Assembly (NCBI RefSeq): GCF_028453695.1
Contig: NC_135776.1
Location: 1,178,001-1,242,000, forward strand
Direction: 5' to 3'
Origin: Augochlora pura
Lineage: Eukaryota; Arthropoda; Insecta; Hymenoptera; Halictidae
Length of the DNA stretch: 64,000 bases
A program made the position numbers and the translations under genes. Positions within the stretch are counted from its first letter, which is position 1, and each line of letters opens with the position of its first letter. Below, piece by piece: positions 35,377 through 48,730 of the stretch. The notes beneath the pieces are model-generated. The model saw nothing but the letters and a program-made list of their open reading frames with translations. It was not told the DNA's origin and ran no database searches.

Positions 35377-36668
35377 CGACCTCTTCGACGAGCATTATCG
35401 AAAACGAATCTTCCCCGGTCGCCCTCGATTCTCCTACGGCGCGGAAAGAAAACCTGGAAACACTATTATCATAGGGGCCGTTAAGGACGAAATGCGGGCG
35501 TTCTTCGGTTACGCTCGATCCGAGGATCCCGCTTAAATAACGACCGTCTTCGATCTTAATTGGCAATCAGCCGACCCGGGCCGCATTCGCCGGCGCCTCG
35601 AGAGCCTCGATTCCACAATTTTGTGCTCGAACGAGTCCGAGGAACCCGCGACGTCCTATCATAAAAGCGAATCTTCGGTGTCGCAACGGACCCGTAAATT
35701 AATTGATCGTTCCGTCGCGTTCCGCCGCCCGTCGAGTCGCGTCGTTGGCTCCGCTTCGACGACATTCTGCTCCGCATAGTTCCACTCGAACTTCCCGAAT
35801 ACACCTCGAACTCCGGAACCACTGTGCCGCGTTAATTTTTCACGGGGAATACGCGAGAGTCGATTACCTCTCTCCCTCGACACGGCGACTTCGAAAAGCG
35901 AGGAGCGGAGAACCGCGGCGTGCCGCGAGCCGCGCGCCTATAAATAAGCATGATCTTTCAAGGCGTGGCGAGGCGAAAATTATAACCAAGCATTTACATC
36001 AGTTAACCTCGCGATATAGCGAGCGCGTTCCGCAACGCTCCGCAACGCTCGAGGTGGGCGTAAATTATGGATAATGTACATCCACTACATTAGCTCGTTC
36101 CGACGCAATTAACTCGTCGAGTAATCCGCGTTTTACCTTTGCCGTGCCCTCGACGCGCTGCGCGGCTCGATTTCTTTATTACTCTGCTCGCTCTAATTCG
36201 ACCTGCTCTCTCTCCCTCTCTCTCTCTCTGTCTCTCTGCTTCTCTCTATTCTCCCTTTTGTACAACGTTCCGCCATTTTTCCCTCGATCGCGCTCCAATT
36301 ATTCCCACCCGTTTTATCCGAATTCGGAACAATCCGTAATTGCAAGGTCGTCGGATCCTCGGCTCGCGATGAAACAATTGCAGTCGGCGCGGTCTCGATT
36401 CGATCTCCTCGCGCTTTCGTTCAAGTCCCGCGACGGATCTCCTCTGCCGCGTTCGATCTTTGCGAGTACCGTTTCGATCGAGCGGACAGGGTATCGGGGA
36501 GAGCGGTCCCGAACGCGGACGATGTTTCATCGAGCGGGTTCGCCGCCGAACGGATCGCGTTTAATCCAGATTTATTTAAGTTGGATATGCCGGTAATCCG
36601 GACACACGGCCGCTGCGCATCCGTCCTCCTAATCTCGGTTATCAGGGAAGTGCATTCCGGTCGGCGGC

Positions 36669-36697
36669 GATATATATATACATAGATACATATATAC
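36669..36697. repeat. TA/TACATA run
   Basis: Imperfect AT alternation, rare in this GC-rich window. Confidence 0.85.
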
Positions 36698-39600
36698 AGC
36701 CTCTGCCTTCTGTTTTTCACTCGGCTACTCGGATTAACGGCCGAGAGAAAAATTCAACGGTGAAAGGCCCGCGACGTTAAGATGGACCGTGGAAGATACA
36801 ACGAAAGCAACGAGCAGAAATCCCGGTACAATAAAGCTGGGAACCAATATGTACGTCGCGCGCGACAATGAAACGCAAGAATTATCGGTCGAACGACGGG
36901 GAAAATGAAAGGATTCCCCGAATGGCAGATAAAATAGGAATACAGTCGATTTGAATGAGTTCTACGCCGCGGATCCGCCGGATGGAAAATGGGCCGAAAG
37001 TCCATTAAATTCCAATGAATCCCGAAGCACGGTAATAAAATAAAATATCGAGCGAGAACGGATAATGGTTTCCTTCGTCGCCCCACGAGGCTGGAGCAAC
37101 CAAAAACTACTATTTCGCAGGTGTCCCTGAGATTGGAGGAACCCTGAATGGTGCGATCATTTTTCATTTTTTCGAATAAACAATTTTTGCTAGAATCGTC
37201 ATCGAAATCCCAGAAACAATGGTTTTCAATTGCATCGAAGAACGTTGTAAGCTCTTGGTAAAGATCTCTGCTGTTTCTGGACGAAATGAGATTCCCGAGA
37301 AATCGTTCGAGAGCGATCCCATCGTTTCCGGGCGAAATGAGATCCTCGATCGAGAACGATCCAGCCGGATGACCGTCGCAAAGATCAACAAGTCGCGCGG
37401 CGTGAGTTATTGGCTCGTTCCATCGACGGATCATTCCGAAATTACAAGAAACTGAGGTGGCGGCGTCGATGATTCGATTAATTCGATTGAAACGAAAGTC
37501 TCGGAAGCCGAGGCGGACCGGATCGATTGCTCCTCGCTCTCTGTTTTCCTTCAATTTCTACCGTCCATTTTTAAATCGTCGGAGAAAATGATCGCCGACT
37601 CGAAGGGCGCGTCGCGTCGCGCCGACCGAATAAAAGGGCTTCGTCCACTCGTTCGGGGAGAAACCGCTTCGAGGAGGGAAAGTCATAAAGAGAGGCTGCC
37701 GCGCGCCGGATGTTTAAAGACACGGTAGACGGAGTTTTTCTTTGAGGAATCGCGTCCCCCTCCGTGCACATAGTCTTCGTCGTCGTCGAACAATGCCGAC
37801 CGAAAAAAAAACCGGGCTTGTTTTCGCCGGGAGGGAAGACGGCCGAGATTCAATTTCCTCCGAGCCTCCGCCTTGAAATGCGATTTCACCGAGGCCTCTT
37901 CATCTTCTACGAGCCGAGGGCCGACGCGACGCGACGGTTTTCCGCTCGGGAAATATCGCCGGTTAAACGGCGGACGTTAAAACGCGATCGACGCGTCGAT
38001 CTCGATTTTCCTCGTATCGCCATTTTCCGGCGGAGCGTCGCCGTCTCGTCGGATCTCCATAACCAACCAACCCACCCTCCCCCTGCCTTCGTGATATTAA
38101 TCCACGGAGGTTGGTCGGCAGCGACTGCGGGAGCAGAGCAGCCATGGAAAATTCTAATGATGAAAATTTTACCGGGAACGACGACGTCGGTGCATCGACG
38201 TTTTCCTTCATAAAGCGCCACGGAGATGATCCAGAATTGAATTTGCAACTGATTGCGAGAGAAAAAGCTTGTCCCAATTAAATAATCCATCGCCGTAAAG
38301 ACTCTGGAGACTCCATAGACGTCCGGGCTGACGATGCAGGACTCTCTGCTCGCTATGGAGGATTCGACGGACCTCGGACTCGCATCTCAGGACACCGGGG
38401 ACCTTCGATTTTAAGAATTCAAGCCTTTTATCGACTACCGAAGCAGAACTCTGAGAACCTGGGAGTCACCCTGGCAGATTCCGAGAGCCTATCTTGGTTG
38501 ATAGCCCTCTGAACTTGCGGCACAAATCATCGTCGGCCTTGGAATGGAGGATTCTACGTCATCCTGGCTGCACAAGGCGGAGCCCAATGGACAATTCTGC
38601 GGCAGCAGCAGCAGGTGTTCCATCGCGTGCAAGATATTAACGTTCGGACCTCAACTACGAAGTTTCGGTGGTAGTTACCGCAGTCTAATGATCACCCATA
38701 GCCCATCCGTCCATTAAAAAGGTCACGGCGAAGATCTCAGCTACGATGCAGAGAGTTTCCAGGTAATATCAGTTGCCGTGATGTACGAGTCGTTCGATAT
38801 GTATCTGGTTCCAGCTTGCCTCGAATAACACGGCCAAGGCGCGGCGGCGACGGCGACGGAAAACGGCGTTAGTCTCCCGATGGCGTGTTATGGCTGCGTT
38901 CTATACATTCCGTGGTTTCTCTGACGACGACGACGACGACGGAAGCGGAAGAGAGTCTGAAGAGCTCGCGAACGCTCATTTGGAAAATCATCGGAGCGTT
39001 CGCGACCACAGAGCGTGCGTCCGGATCGGCGACGGGGAGAAATTTATTATCGAAGGCAGTCGATTTATGGACGACGACTCGCAGAAATCTCTCGTCAGAA
39101 GAATTCCGATTTGTAGTCGACAGAATATCGCAGAGGAACAATTTCAACGTTTAGTTCGTCCCACGGTTCTAAATTCATCCGCGACCGATAAGAGAACGAG
39201 AGATTCGGCGCGAGCGCGCCCGCGCGAATCTGGACATTCGAGAGCGGGGCGAAGTTTTTAAATAAAATTCGGAAAGATAAAAGGGGGAGCCGAACGACGT
39301 CGACGAGTTTTCGTGCTCGTTCGACGGTGCTTTTGTGCACGGTTTGAAATTGCGCGGCCCGCGTCATAGGCGGAATTACATCGTTAAAAGCGTTTGCTCG
39401 GAACAATCGATTCATTGTTCGAGGGAAAAGTCCGCTGTTTGCTTTGCCCGGGTGGCCCGGAACGTTCATCGGTCTACCGACCGATTTTTCGTATTTCCAG
39501 GTGAGGGAAGAGATAGAAAGAGAGAGAAAGAAGACAGAGAGAGAGAGAGGGAAACTCAGCTGGAAAAAGCAGAAAAATCAGATCGATGACGAAGATGCTT

Positions 39601-40000
39601 TCCTCGCGTCTAATTTCCGGCGTAGAAGTTCGCGGCGATAAACGATAAATCGCGAATCGGCAGAGACGGAACGGAGTGGGACGGGGACCGCGATCGCAGC
39701 GGAACGGAAACGGGACCACAGGTCGACAGAGAACACCGTTTCTAAATAAAGGGTGCGTGTGGCCGGTGAAAGGTTTTTGTTATCGAGAGAGAGGTTCGCG
39801 CGGGCCGTCGAAATGGTCAATAAATAAATATTTATCGTGAAATACGTAACGGAACCCGTCCGCGGGACGCCGGATATAACGTTCGACCGGAAACTCGCGT
39901 TCGATGAGAAAACTTCGATAAGCTTATCGCCGTATTTACTAGCGGCGCAATAACTCCGGGAAATATGCGAGCGTTCGATAAACGGGAAAAAGAATGCCTG

Positions 40001-40030
40001 GCGCCCGGCACCCGGCACCCGGCACCCGGC
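40001..40030. repeat. GGCACCC heptanucleotide run
   Basis: Four units, the first being GGCGCCC. Confidence 0.9.
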
Positions 40031-40479
40031 CCGAGACCAGCCCCGAAATCCAACCCGAAACCCGGCGCGGGTCGTCGACGAATTATCTCGTGCCGCTGGT
40101 CGAGAACCCGCGATCCGATTCCGCTGCGATCTATTTCCGGAGGCTGAGAACACGCTGCGATTATCGACCGCGTCGACGACGATCCGTAACCCGTTGACAT
40201 TTTCATCGCGTTCATTAGAATAAGTCTCAATTCGTCCCTAAATATTTAAATTCTGTTCAAGACAGACTTTTTTTTATATCACCCCAGATATTTTAATTCG
40301 GACCTCAGATGTTTCAACTCTAAAAGTTTCGATGCGAATTGAACCGAAATATTATTTTAATCCGGTCGTAGATATCCGAATTCGACCCTGGTCGATTCCG
40401 TCGGGTCCTATTTTCGCTTCGTTTCGCCAGAGTCTAACGTTTGAACGACATTTGATCGTTCCGCGCAGAAAAATAGTCG

Positions 40480-40599
40480 ATTGCTGCGTGACCAGTGTTT
40501 TTCCAGAGCCGTTTAATGAGTAGGGCAAGGAAGCGGGTAATTGTTAGCTGCGCGGTGTTTTTCCAGAGCCATTCGATGACTCGGACAAGGAAACGGGCG
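40480..40599. repeat. 60-base tandem duplication
   Basis: GTGTTTTTCCAGAGCC begins at 40495 and again at 40555, exactly 60 bases later. The following text matches with scattered changes (TTTAATGAGTAGGGCAAGGAAGC against TTCGATGACTCGGACAAGG in part). The copies differ at about one base in six, so the duplication is not recent. Confidence 0.75.
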
Positions 40600-41073
40600 A
40601 TCGTTGTTTCGCGTACCGACGCCCTGGCAACACGCACTCGAGCGAATTACGTATAAAATAGCGGAACGGTCAAGTTGCTGGATGCGAGGAAAAGGTTTTC
40701 TAGCCAGAAGCGAGGCAGAAGCGAGGCGGAGAGTTTCGCGTGTTGTTCGAGCGAGGATAATACGGGTTCTTGAACAGAGGCTGGTTCGGTTCACCCGTCT
40801 GATACCGATCTGTGTTCCCCGGGCAAGGGTAAAAACGAGGGAAAGCCTAACGAGCCGGCTCGAACAACCGTGAACCGTGTACATTCGACGTCGAGGGATT
40901 AAAGGCTAATTGGTCCGATAATTAGCTAATAATTTATTAAAACGCCGCCTCCGCGTTCTACCGGCTGAGAACCAGGGGGTACCGTACGTTAATCTCGCGT
41001 CGAACAGGTTCCAATTAATTGAGCTACGGAGAAGAGGAATCAAACGGTCTCTGTCCCGGGGATATTTTAAGAG

Positions 41074-41075
<2 letters not shown>

Positions 41076-41105
<30 letters not shown>
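41076..41105. repeat. GA microsatellite
   Basis: About fourteen GA units. Confidence 0.9.
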
Positions 41106-41108
<3 letters not shown>

Positions 41109-43119
41109 TAGGGTTCCAGCGTAAATGGAGCAGCGAGAGACAGTGGAAAAAATGGCGAAACGTATCGCGTAAAATGGCCAGGAACGGTGCCCGTCAATTT
41201 CGATTTCGCGAATCGACTGCGGTGGCGCGGGTCACCCGAAAATCCGTGTTTTCCTCGGACAAATCAATTTTCGATAGTCGCCGAGCCGTCGCCGTCGGAC
41301 TAAACCGATCCGGAAATGGAGGACCTTCGCCGCGGCGATTTTCCGTGTCGATTGCACTCCGCCAAATGGAAATGCCTCCTTCCACTCTGCGTCCCAGCTT
41401 TCTCCTCCCAGCCTCTTCTCTCTCGCGCGCGCTCTCTCTATCTCTCTGTTCGCTCTCAGCACAGTCCCAGGTCACCGACACGAGACCGCGAAACTGTATT
41501 CCCGTGCACGGCCACCCAGACGACCCAGATCGATTCATCGACGCGCCATGGAAAACAGAAAACGGAAAACGGAAAACAGAGAGACGCGACAGACTCCTCT
41601 TTCTCTCCTCGATCTGTCCACCAGTCATTGATCCACGGTTCTCGCCTCCGTTCATCCACGAATCGATGAATACCGAGACGATGGGCGACGCTGATTTCCA
41701 TCCAGCGATGCTCGAGCATAATCGAATCACCGCGGAATTTCGTCAACATCGACGACCTACTTGGGGCTTCGCTGCCGATCGATAGAAAACTCGACCGCCG
41801 ATACCACCGACTACTTGCCGTCGTCTCCGTCGTCGCGTTCTTCGCTGACCAACGCAGAAAAACGTCAGGTTCCGAGGCGAAATCGATCTCGCGAAACTCA
41901 TCCTCTGCACGCATGCGTTCGCGGAGAACCGGCGCGGAGGCGCTTAAAATTTCAAAACGGCCGTCTCGACGCGTCTCGGCGCATCGCGTGTACCGACTCT
42001 ATCGCTAATCTCGTATTCGTTGAATCGGTAAGTCCGCCGCTCGAGAGACCGTCGTGTGCCCTCGACACAATGGACCTCCACAAGTATCGACTCAATCACG
42101 ATTTCATTGGTGTAATTCGCTAGACTGTTTGCGCGCGCGCGCGAGTCGCTCGAGGAAGATTATCCTTCTCGTCGGAACGGTTCGATTATTGTTTCGACGC
42201 GGCGCCGATCATTTTAAATCGGAGTCGCATTGTTCCGAATCAATTGGCTCGCGATCCTTTGTCTGGTCCGAGTCTGCCTCTCCGAAGATTCTTGGATCCG
42301 TAATCTCGTGCGCCTTCGGGCTCGTTTCACGAGGCGAGGCCGTACCGGAGAATTTACTTTGTCCCGGGGTGCTGTCAACAAGAATCTTTACACTCGAATA
42401 ACATCGGCACTTCCCCTCCCCCCGCGACCGATGGTTTTAAGCGACCTCGATCATCCTCGCTCCGGCTTCGTGGCCTCGCGCACAGAATTCCGGGATCTCT
42501 CGGGGATCCGTCGGTGATCCCGGGAAATGCGATTTAAGACTGGAAAGACTGCAGAAACTGTGGTAGGATCAGCCGACAAGTTTCAAGACAACCCGACTCC
42601 TTAAACTAGGACATCGAGGCCGCATTGCCGAGGTTGTTCAAGCAGACGAAGCCTCGATCGAGAGAACCCGAATCTAGTTTCTCCGCCCAAGTGCTGTTAA
42701 CAGCGATCCTACGGCTGAAACAAAGCCTAAACCGGCGACCGACGGATTCCGAGAGGACTCGAGGATCTCGTTGGACTCGAGATCCTTGGAATCGCGATCC
42801 GAGCCACGAAACACTAGCTATGGAAGCCGCGCGATCGAGAATGGGTCCCCGTCGGGCTCGCGGAGAGACGGGACACGACGAAGCGTCGGGGATCGATCTC
42901 GGAACAGTGGGAAGTGGCAAAAGTGGAAGCGAGAAGAAGCATGCCGAGGCGGAAAGGGAACGGCGCGACGACTGCAGCGAGACGAGAGCGAACCTTCCCG
43001 CGGAATTACGGGAATAGGTTTTGCCCCGCAGAAACGGTGTGTATACACGCTCGCCGTTCCAGGTAAAAACGAAACCGGGGCTGAGGGGCCAGCGAGAGAG
43101 GTTAGGCGAACCGTGAGCA

Positions 43120-43145
43120 GAGAGGAGAGGAGAGGAGAGGAGAGG
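43120..43145. repeat. AGAGG pentanucleotide run
   Basis: Five GAGAG units. Confidence 0.9.
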
Positions 43146-46100
43146 ACAGGTTAGGGCGCAAGTGGGACAGCCGAGCGAGTAGGTATTACGAGGCAGGAGG
43201 TCGAGACTACCTATTACACGGGAACAAACGGGCAGACCAGCTTCCACCGGCCAGATAAGAAGCGACCGACGACGGGAACGAGGATGATAACGAGTTCTCC
43301 ATCCGCGTTACCAAAGACTTCCATCCTGAACAGTGGTGAACAGCCTCCCCTCCCCACCCTCTGCTCCCTAGGCGGTTTCACCGGCTGTCCATGGCCGCGT
43401 TTCGCTATTAGCCGAATAATCGGACTGTGAAACCTGTTCCACGAGGAACGACCCTAATCGGTCGACCTCTTTCGCAGCGCCGCAGCCGGCGATCTCGGAT
43501 TCCGAGCGAACGTTTCTTCGGATGCTATCTCTCATTCGTTCGGCCGAGGCTGCAGGATTGCCTCCTCATTATTTTCCTGCGACCAAGAACTCTCGGGACA
43601 CTCTCAACAATAGCTGTACGCCATTATTACGACGTATTATTACCGTACGGCGACAAGGGCTAATTATAATCGGAAGATTGAAGTTCTCGGCTAGAAATTC
43701 GCCAGCTTCGTAGCCAAGGAGATATAGAGAATGGTGTAGAGGTGCTGCTGCTCGTCGAGGTTCGTCGACCGGTCGAAATCGCACGGACAGGTAATAACAC
43801 CGATACCAGAGAGGTCGTTCGAACGAATTTCCGGGTTTTCTGGGTTAGGGATCAGGTTCTCGGTCCTTTTTATCGCGTGTTCCGTCCGCTGGCGAGCTTA
43901 TCGGCGAGCGTGCCGCACTTCCTCCGCCTATTATCGGTCGCGGAGCGTTTCGCAAAAGGGTCTCGCGAGCCGGTCTTTCGCGCGAGATCGCGCGCCACCC
44001 CGAGGAATCGGCGTGCCCGAGATCTAGCGAGGCCGGGTCCGCGCGCTTAAACCCTTATCGGCCGGCCCCTCGTATTTCATTCATATTTCATATTGTGTCG
44101 CGCGCACGAATAACTCGGCCCCCGGGCCGCCTCGAATAAAGGAAGAAAATAGAAATTCGACGGCGATCCGTATCGTCGCACCGCCGCATATCGGTATTCC
44201 ACGCGAACGAATAAATTAGCCGGCCGCGATAAAAAAACGACGAGCCGGTGAGCGTCGATTCGTTCGGAGAGAGATCGATGAAGATCGCGGAACGACGTTC
44301 CCTCGCGACGACGATTTCGTGAGAAAATTATCGACTTTCCGGCGGCTCGGCTCTTTGAAAAACTGCGCCGTCGCCGAGCTGCGGCTTTTTATTTATTTCT
44401 TCGACGCGGTCAGGTCGACGGTATTTTCGCGAATTCATTTCGGGAGATTCTGGTGGTATCACTGTGACAAGCGAGACTGTATTTGACGCGAAATTCGCAG
44501 CGTCTCGCGGGGAATTAAGCCGCACCACGGTTCCGCCTTGGAGCGTCCCCGGCGCAGAGAGAAATACGCGGCAAATAAAGACGCGGAAGATCGCGGCCGC
44601 TTCCGAGGTTTTCTCTGATAAAGGTAAATCCGCTTACCCGCTCCTGGACGCGGACTACAAATTGCCGTGTCACTCGCGCTACCAACAATTGGGACGGTCC
44701 GTGCCGCGCGACATTATAATCCGGCCGGGTTCCCGAGCGTCGAACATGCGACAGGGAAAACCCGGCGCCGGCAAGCCGAAATCGTTCCCCGATAATTCCC
44801 GCGGCTAGAAATTAGAGAGCCCGGGCTCTGGAGACTCAATTAAAAAGCCATCCGTGGACCCAAAAACGGGACGACCTTTCGCCGAAGCGACAGCCACATC
44901 GCGGATGTCCCAGAAATTTTTCAACAATTGCCGTTTTAATCCCTCGATCATTTTACCTGTTCGTTGGGAACGTGTACCATGTAATTTGTGCTTCGATTCG
45001 TCCAAATAGCCTGCGCATTCGCTGCGAAAGACGCTCGCGGAGGTTCTGCGTTTTCAGCAGTTGCCGTCTAAATTCGCAAGAAAGGAGACAGCGCGGGAAG
45101 ACGGAGACGAAGATTCGAGATTTGTCTCCGGGAGGGCTTTGATCGGCATCGCCGAGGCTGTTCGTTCGAAGGAAGCTCGTTAGAGGCGGACCCTTTCAAA
45201 CGGTTTTTCCAATCGAAGGCCGCGCCCTTTGAGGAATCGCGAACGATTCGGCAATAAACCGATCTCGTCGAGGAACCTGCGTGCTCTCTCCGCGGTCCCT
45301 GCTCTGCCCTTTGGCCCCACAATTCCGCAATTCCGCAGTTCCGGTCTGACAAATCCATTTGCACGGTCCGTTCCATCGTGCCGAGTCTCGTCCGGGCTTT
45401 TGAAAGGACCTGGAGCTGGTCCGAATATCCTCTCGTCGTCGAGCATGTTCGCCGGCTCGCGGTCGTCTCATCGGAGACCGACGTAACCATTTCTCGCCTC
45501 CGATTTTTTATTAAATTAACGCCGCATAGCAATCGCTGCACCGTAATTTCAATCGCACGTTTCTTTGCTCAGGGAACGCTTCGCTCGCTCAACGATCGTA
45601 AATCCCATCGATCACGAGCGAGCATTAATTACCGTCGACGATAAAACGAAATCGGTTAAAGGAGATTGGCCCGGCCCGGGTCCCCGCGATTAGGTGCGAA
45701 AAGATTCTAAACGCGAGCAACGGCCGCGCGAGAAATCCGAGCTTTTTTCCACCGGCTCTCGGCGAACGGCAAATATTTGTTTTCATTATCGCAAAAGCCG
45801 CGCGCGCGCGGGCGGCTCCCGATTTTTTATACGCGAATATCCGGGACACCGAGCCGTGTGTTCTGTAATTTTTCACGCCTGCCTCTGCCAGTTCGCCACC
45901 GGGATTCCTGGGACCCGCAACGTTTCCACCGGGCAGAGAAAAAAAACCACGCGGTGCCCAATTACGCCGGCCGAACAATTCCTAACCGAGAGACACGACT
46001 TTTATTCGGGTCTATGCACTTAGATATTCCGGTGATCCGAAAATGCTCCCGCAAACGTCGACGCCGCTTTAACCCTTCCGCTCTTTCGCGAAATCAGCTG

Positions 46101-47532
46101 CGGATAATTAATTCCTTCCACCGCAACGATTTATGCAGCGATTTATTCTCGCTCCTAGATGTTCGGAGGACTTTGCGCGAAGAAACGTTAACCAACGCCC
46201 GAACGGAACGTGTAAAATCTTTGTCACGAGAGCCAAGAGTATCGGCTCTCCGAGTGAACAGCTTTTTAAAAAGCAATCGACAGGCCGGCTAGGCGAACGG
46301 ATTCCGAATCTGCAATTCGAAGTTGCAGCCGCGAAACAAGAGGGTAACGTCGACGAGGGAGGATCGGTCGTGCGTTCGGTGATCGATGCCGCTTAGAAAC
46401 AACGATCGAAGTTGCAGGGACGTGGACAAATAGCGGCGGCGACGTCCGGCTGTCCCGTTATTTACCGAGCGACGGACTGACTGGTCCAGGGCCAGACTCC
46501 GAGAGAACAATGTCGGGGAAGATTTCCTCTCCTGTCCTCCGCGCCGGCACTCGAGATGCTCCAGGTAGCTGCAGGTAAGAGAGAAGGGGGGCGGGAACGA
46601 TTAGCCGGGAGCGAGGCCATCCTTCACCGAATTCTCTCGACGCGATCCTCTCGTCGGACCTCTTTGCCCGAGGAAGACCGCGTCACTCGATAATCGGAGC
46701 CGACTGCGGCCGAGGCTGGCGTCCTGCCAGAAAATTAACGCCTTCTCGCGCTGCTTTTCCGCGAATCGGTAAACGAAGTCGCGCGATTTTTGTCGGCCCT
46801 TTGCCGGGAGTATTTATCCCGCGAGCAAGCGCGAGGCAGCAATCGAGGCTCATTCCGATGCCTTTCACGGCCGACAACGCTCTTCACCGAAATGTCACTG
46901 AATTCGATTCGAGCCACTCCGCGCGTCAATGTACACAGAGAGGGAGGCCCGGGCCGCCAGTTAACTACCGTTACCGATATCCGGCAGATATTCGATGAGA
47001 ATTATCGGGTTCGAGGGAATGTAACTGCGATTGGTAAAACGACTCTCGAGTTGCAGCCGAATTATGCAACCGTATATACCCGGTGCAGAATTTCGTTGGC
47101 GGAGAGCTAGGCTGCTCCCACGGGAGATTCTCCACAGTTTTCTAGCCGCGGTAACGAGTAATCGACGCGGACTGCGGATGCCATACCATGCGATCTGTAA
47201 TCGCGTCAACCGGAGTCGCGACAACCGGCTTCCGCGAGCACATTTCGCCGATGGAGAGCTCGGACACGTCGTTGGACACCCAATTTTCGTTGTTGTCAGC
47301 GAACGTCCGAGGGATATCAAACTAATTGCATGGAAAAGGCGGTGTCCGGGCTCTCGCCGTGGACTGTCAACGTAAAAACGCTATTGAAATGATTTACACG
47401 ACTTCCCTTTTAGCGAGGTCTGGGAGGAGGTCTCTATAAACAGACGCCAATCATTATTAGACCCGCGCATAAACGATTCAGTCCGTGGAATATTAAATGA
47501 ATCCCCCGAAAGCTCGGTCGTGTTCCGACGTC

Positions 47533-47553
47533 GAGAGAGAGAGAGAGAGAGAG
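47533..47553. repeat. GA microsatellite
   Basis: About ten GA units. Confidence 0.9.
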
Positions 47554-48421
47554 GAGCGCGATGGGACGGTTGCGCAAACAGGGTCGCCGAATTTCGAGCT
47601 GAACGACGCCAGATATTTCGAAACCGCGTCAAACTTGCCGAGTCGGCGAAGAAGCCCGGCTTCTGTTCCGCGAAAACTTCCGTCACTCGATCACGCCGAC
47701 CGGCTCCATCTTGTACCGAAATTTTCAAAGGCAGGGGCGACTCCCGTGGTCTTTACAGAATATTCGCAAACTGTTCACGAAAGTTTCCCCCCCGATTATT
47801 TATGCCGACGACTATCGCGCGCGAGATCGTCGCCCTTTCGAGAGCAGACTGACGCGGACCCGGCGCGGACCCGGCACTCGAGGATCCGCCGTATTTATCC
47901 TGCCAATTAGCTTTTTCCGGTCGGGCCCGGTCAAAGGGCCGGGTTAATCTTTTCTAGCCCCCGTCTACGAAGCGACGGAAAGGGAAAGGGTCGGCGAATT
48001 TTGAGCGGCGCGGCGTTCCAGCGAGAGTAAATGATCTCGCCTAAGGGCGGCCACCGCGTTTTCGCTTGCTTTGGCCGCAGCCTGGCTGGCTAGAACTCTC
48101 TCTCCCTCTCTCTCTCTCTCTCTCCTCCTCCTTGCGGTGCTCGAGGACGGTAGCGGTGAAATGCAGCCGTCTGCCAGTCAGGGGGTACTTGTGGCTTTAA
48201 TCTCGTTAATGCAGGTACGCGCAGTTCGCAGTTCGGTCGTTTCGTTAATTCCTGGCCGGAGCGTTTCAATCGCTCCATCGGGCGACGGCCCTTCGTTGCG
48301 CCCGGCCGCGGCGCGGCGCGACGAGACGCGCGGCGCACCCACAATGCGCAGTCCTGCCGACCCGTTCGCCAACCTTCAATCCCATATCCTGCCCTTCGGA
48401 TCGTTCCGAACCGCCGATATA

Positions 48422-48730
48422 CACCGGGTGTCCCTAAATCGTCGCCGATACCAGCGGACCGGTATTCGAGAATTTTTTCCAACGAGAACTGTTGCGCGGA
48501 ACGAATCTGAACTATGAGGCCTCGCTCATGGATGTTCCTACAGTGTGCAGGAATTTTTACGATCGGAAGCAATTGCTTGATTAAAAGTTACGGCTGTCGG
48601 ATAATCGAGTTGCGACTTTTTTCAAAAAGAAATATTGAACGCATTTTAGGGATTTGTTTGCAAAGGATTGATTGATGATTTCGTATGATTTCTACGAATA
48701 ACGTTGAAAAATGTTTCTGGACACCCGGTG
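48422..48730. mobile_element. MITE-like element with 12-base terminal inverted repeats
   Basis: The segment starts CACCGGGTGTCC (48422-48433) and ends GGACACCCGGTG (48719-48730), a perfect 12-base inverted repeat 309 bases end to end. The inside is more AT-rich than its surroundings and has no coding frame of note. A left-flank TATA is not copied on the right, so a target-site duplication is not clear and the superfamily cannot be fixed. Confidence 0.6.

Larger units (their letters stand above)
25306..40479. other. Presumed long Cow intron, right part 1
   Basis: No exon is confirmed. The contents are degenerate repeats (see 32.3 and 35.0 kb), a CACCGG minisatellite (27729-27766), GGATC, CGGAA and GGCACCC runs, CT tracts at 29309-29323, 31771-31810, 33346-33372 and 36207-36246, an AT run at 36669-36697, and two weak exon candidates discussed under findings (28741 plus; 31407-31644 minus). 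Confidence 0.4.
40600..48421. other. Presumed intron or flanking DNA, part 2
   Basis: It holds GA tracts at 41076-41105 and 47533-47553, a CT tract at 48098-48128 and an AGAGG run at 43120-43145. Possible plus-strand donors at 42010 (GAATCG|GTAAGT) and 46574 (CTGCAG|GTAAGA) lack partner acceptors. No gene is supported. Confidence 0.4.

Noticed and set aside
36754..37554. 266-codon minus-strand open frame
   Set aside because: It starts at TTG rather than ATG, has no family likeness, and contains a local duplication (GGxCGAAATGAGAT near 37279 and 37336) that explains part of it.
39470..39510. TTTCGTATTTCCAG|GTGAGG on the plus strand, also ratchet-like
   Set aside because: The donor half is weak, it is on the strand opposite Cow, and no plus-strand gene is supported here.
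41761..42009. Plus frame ending at GAATCG|GTAAGT
   Set aside because: A good donor, but Arg/Ser-rich text with no start context, no partner acceptor and no similarity.
46510..46574. ATG, 21 codons, then CTGCAG|GTAAGA on the plus strand
   Set aside because: A first coding exon is possible, but nothing downstream joins and the peptide is uninformative.
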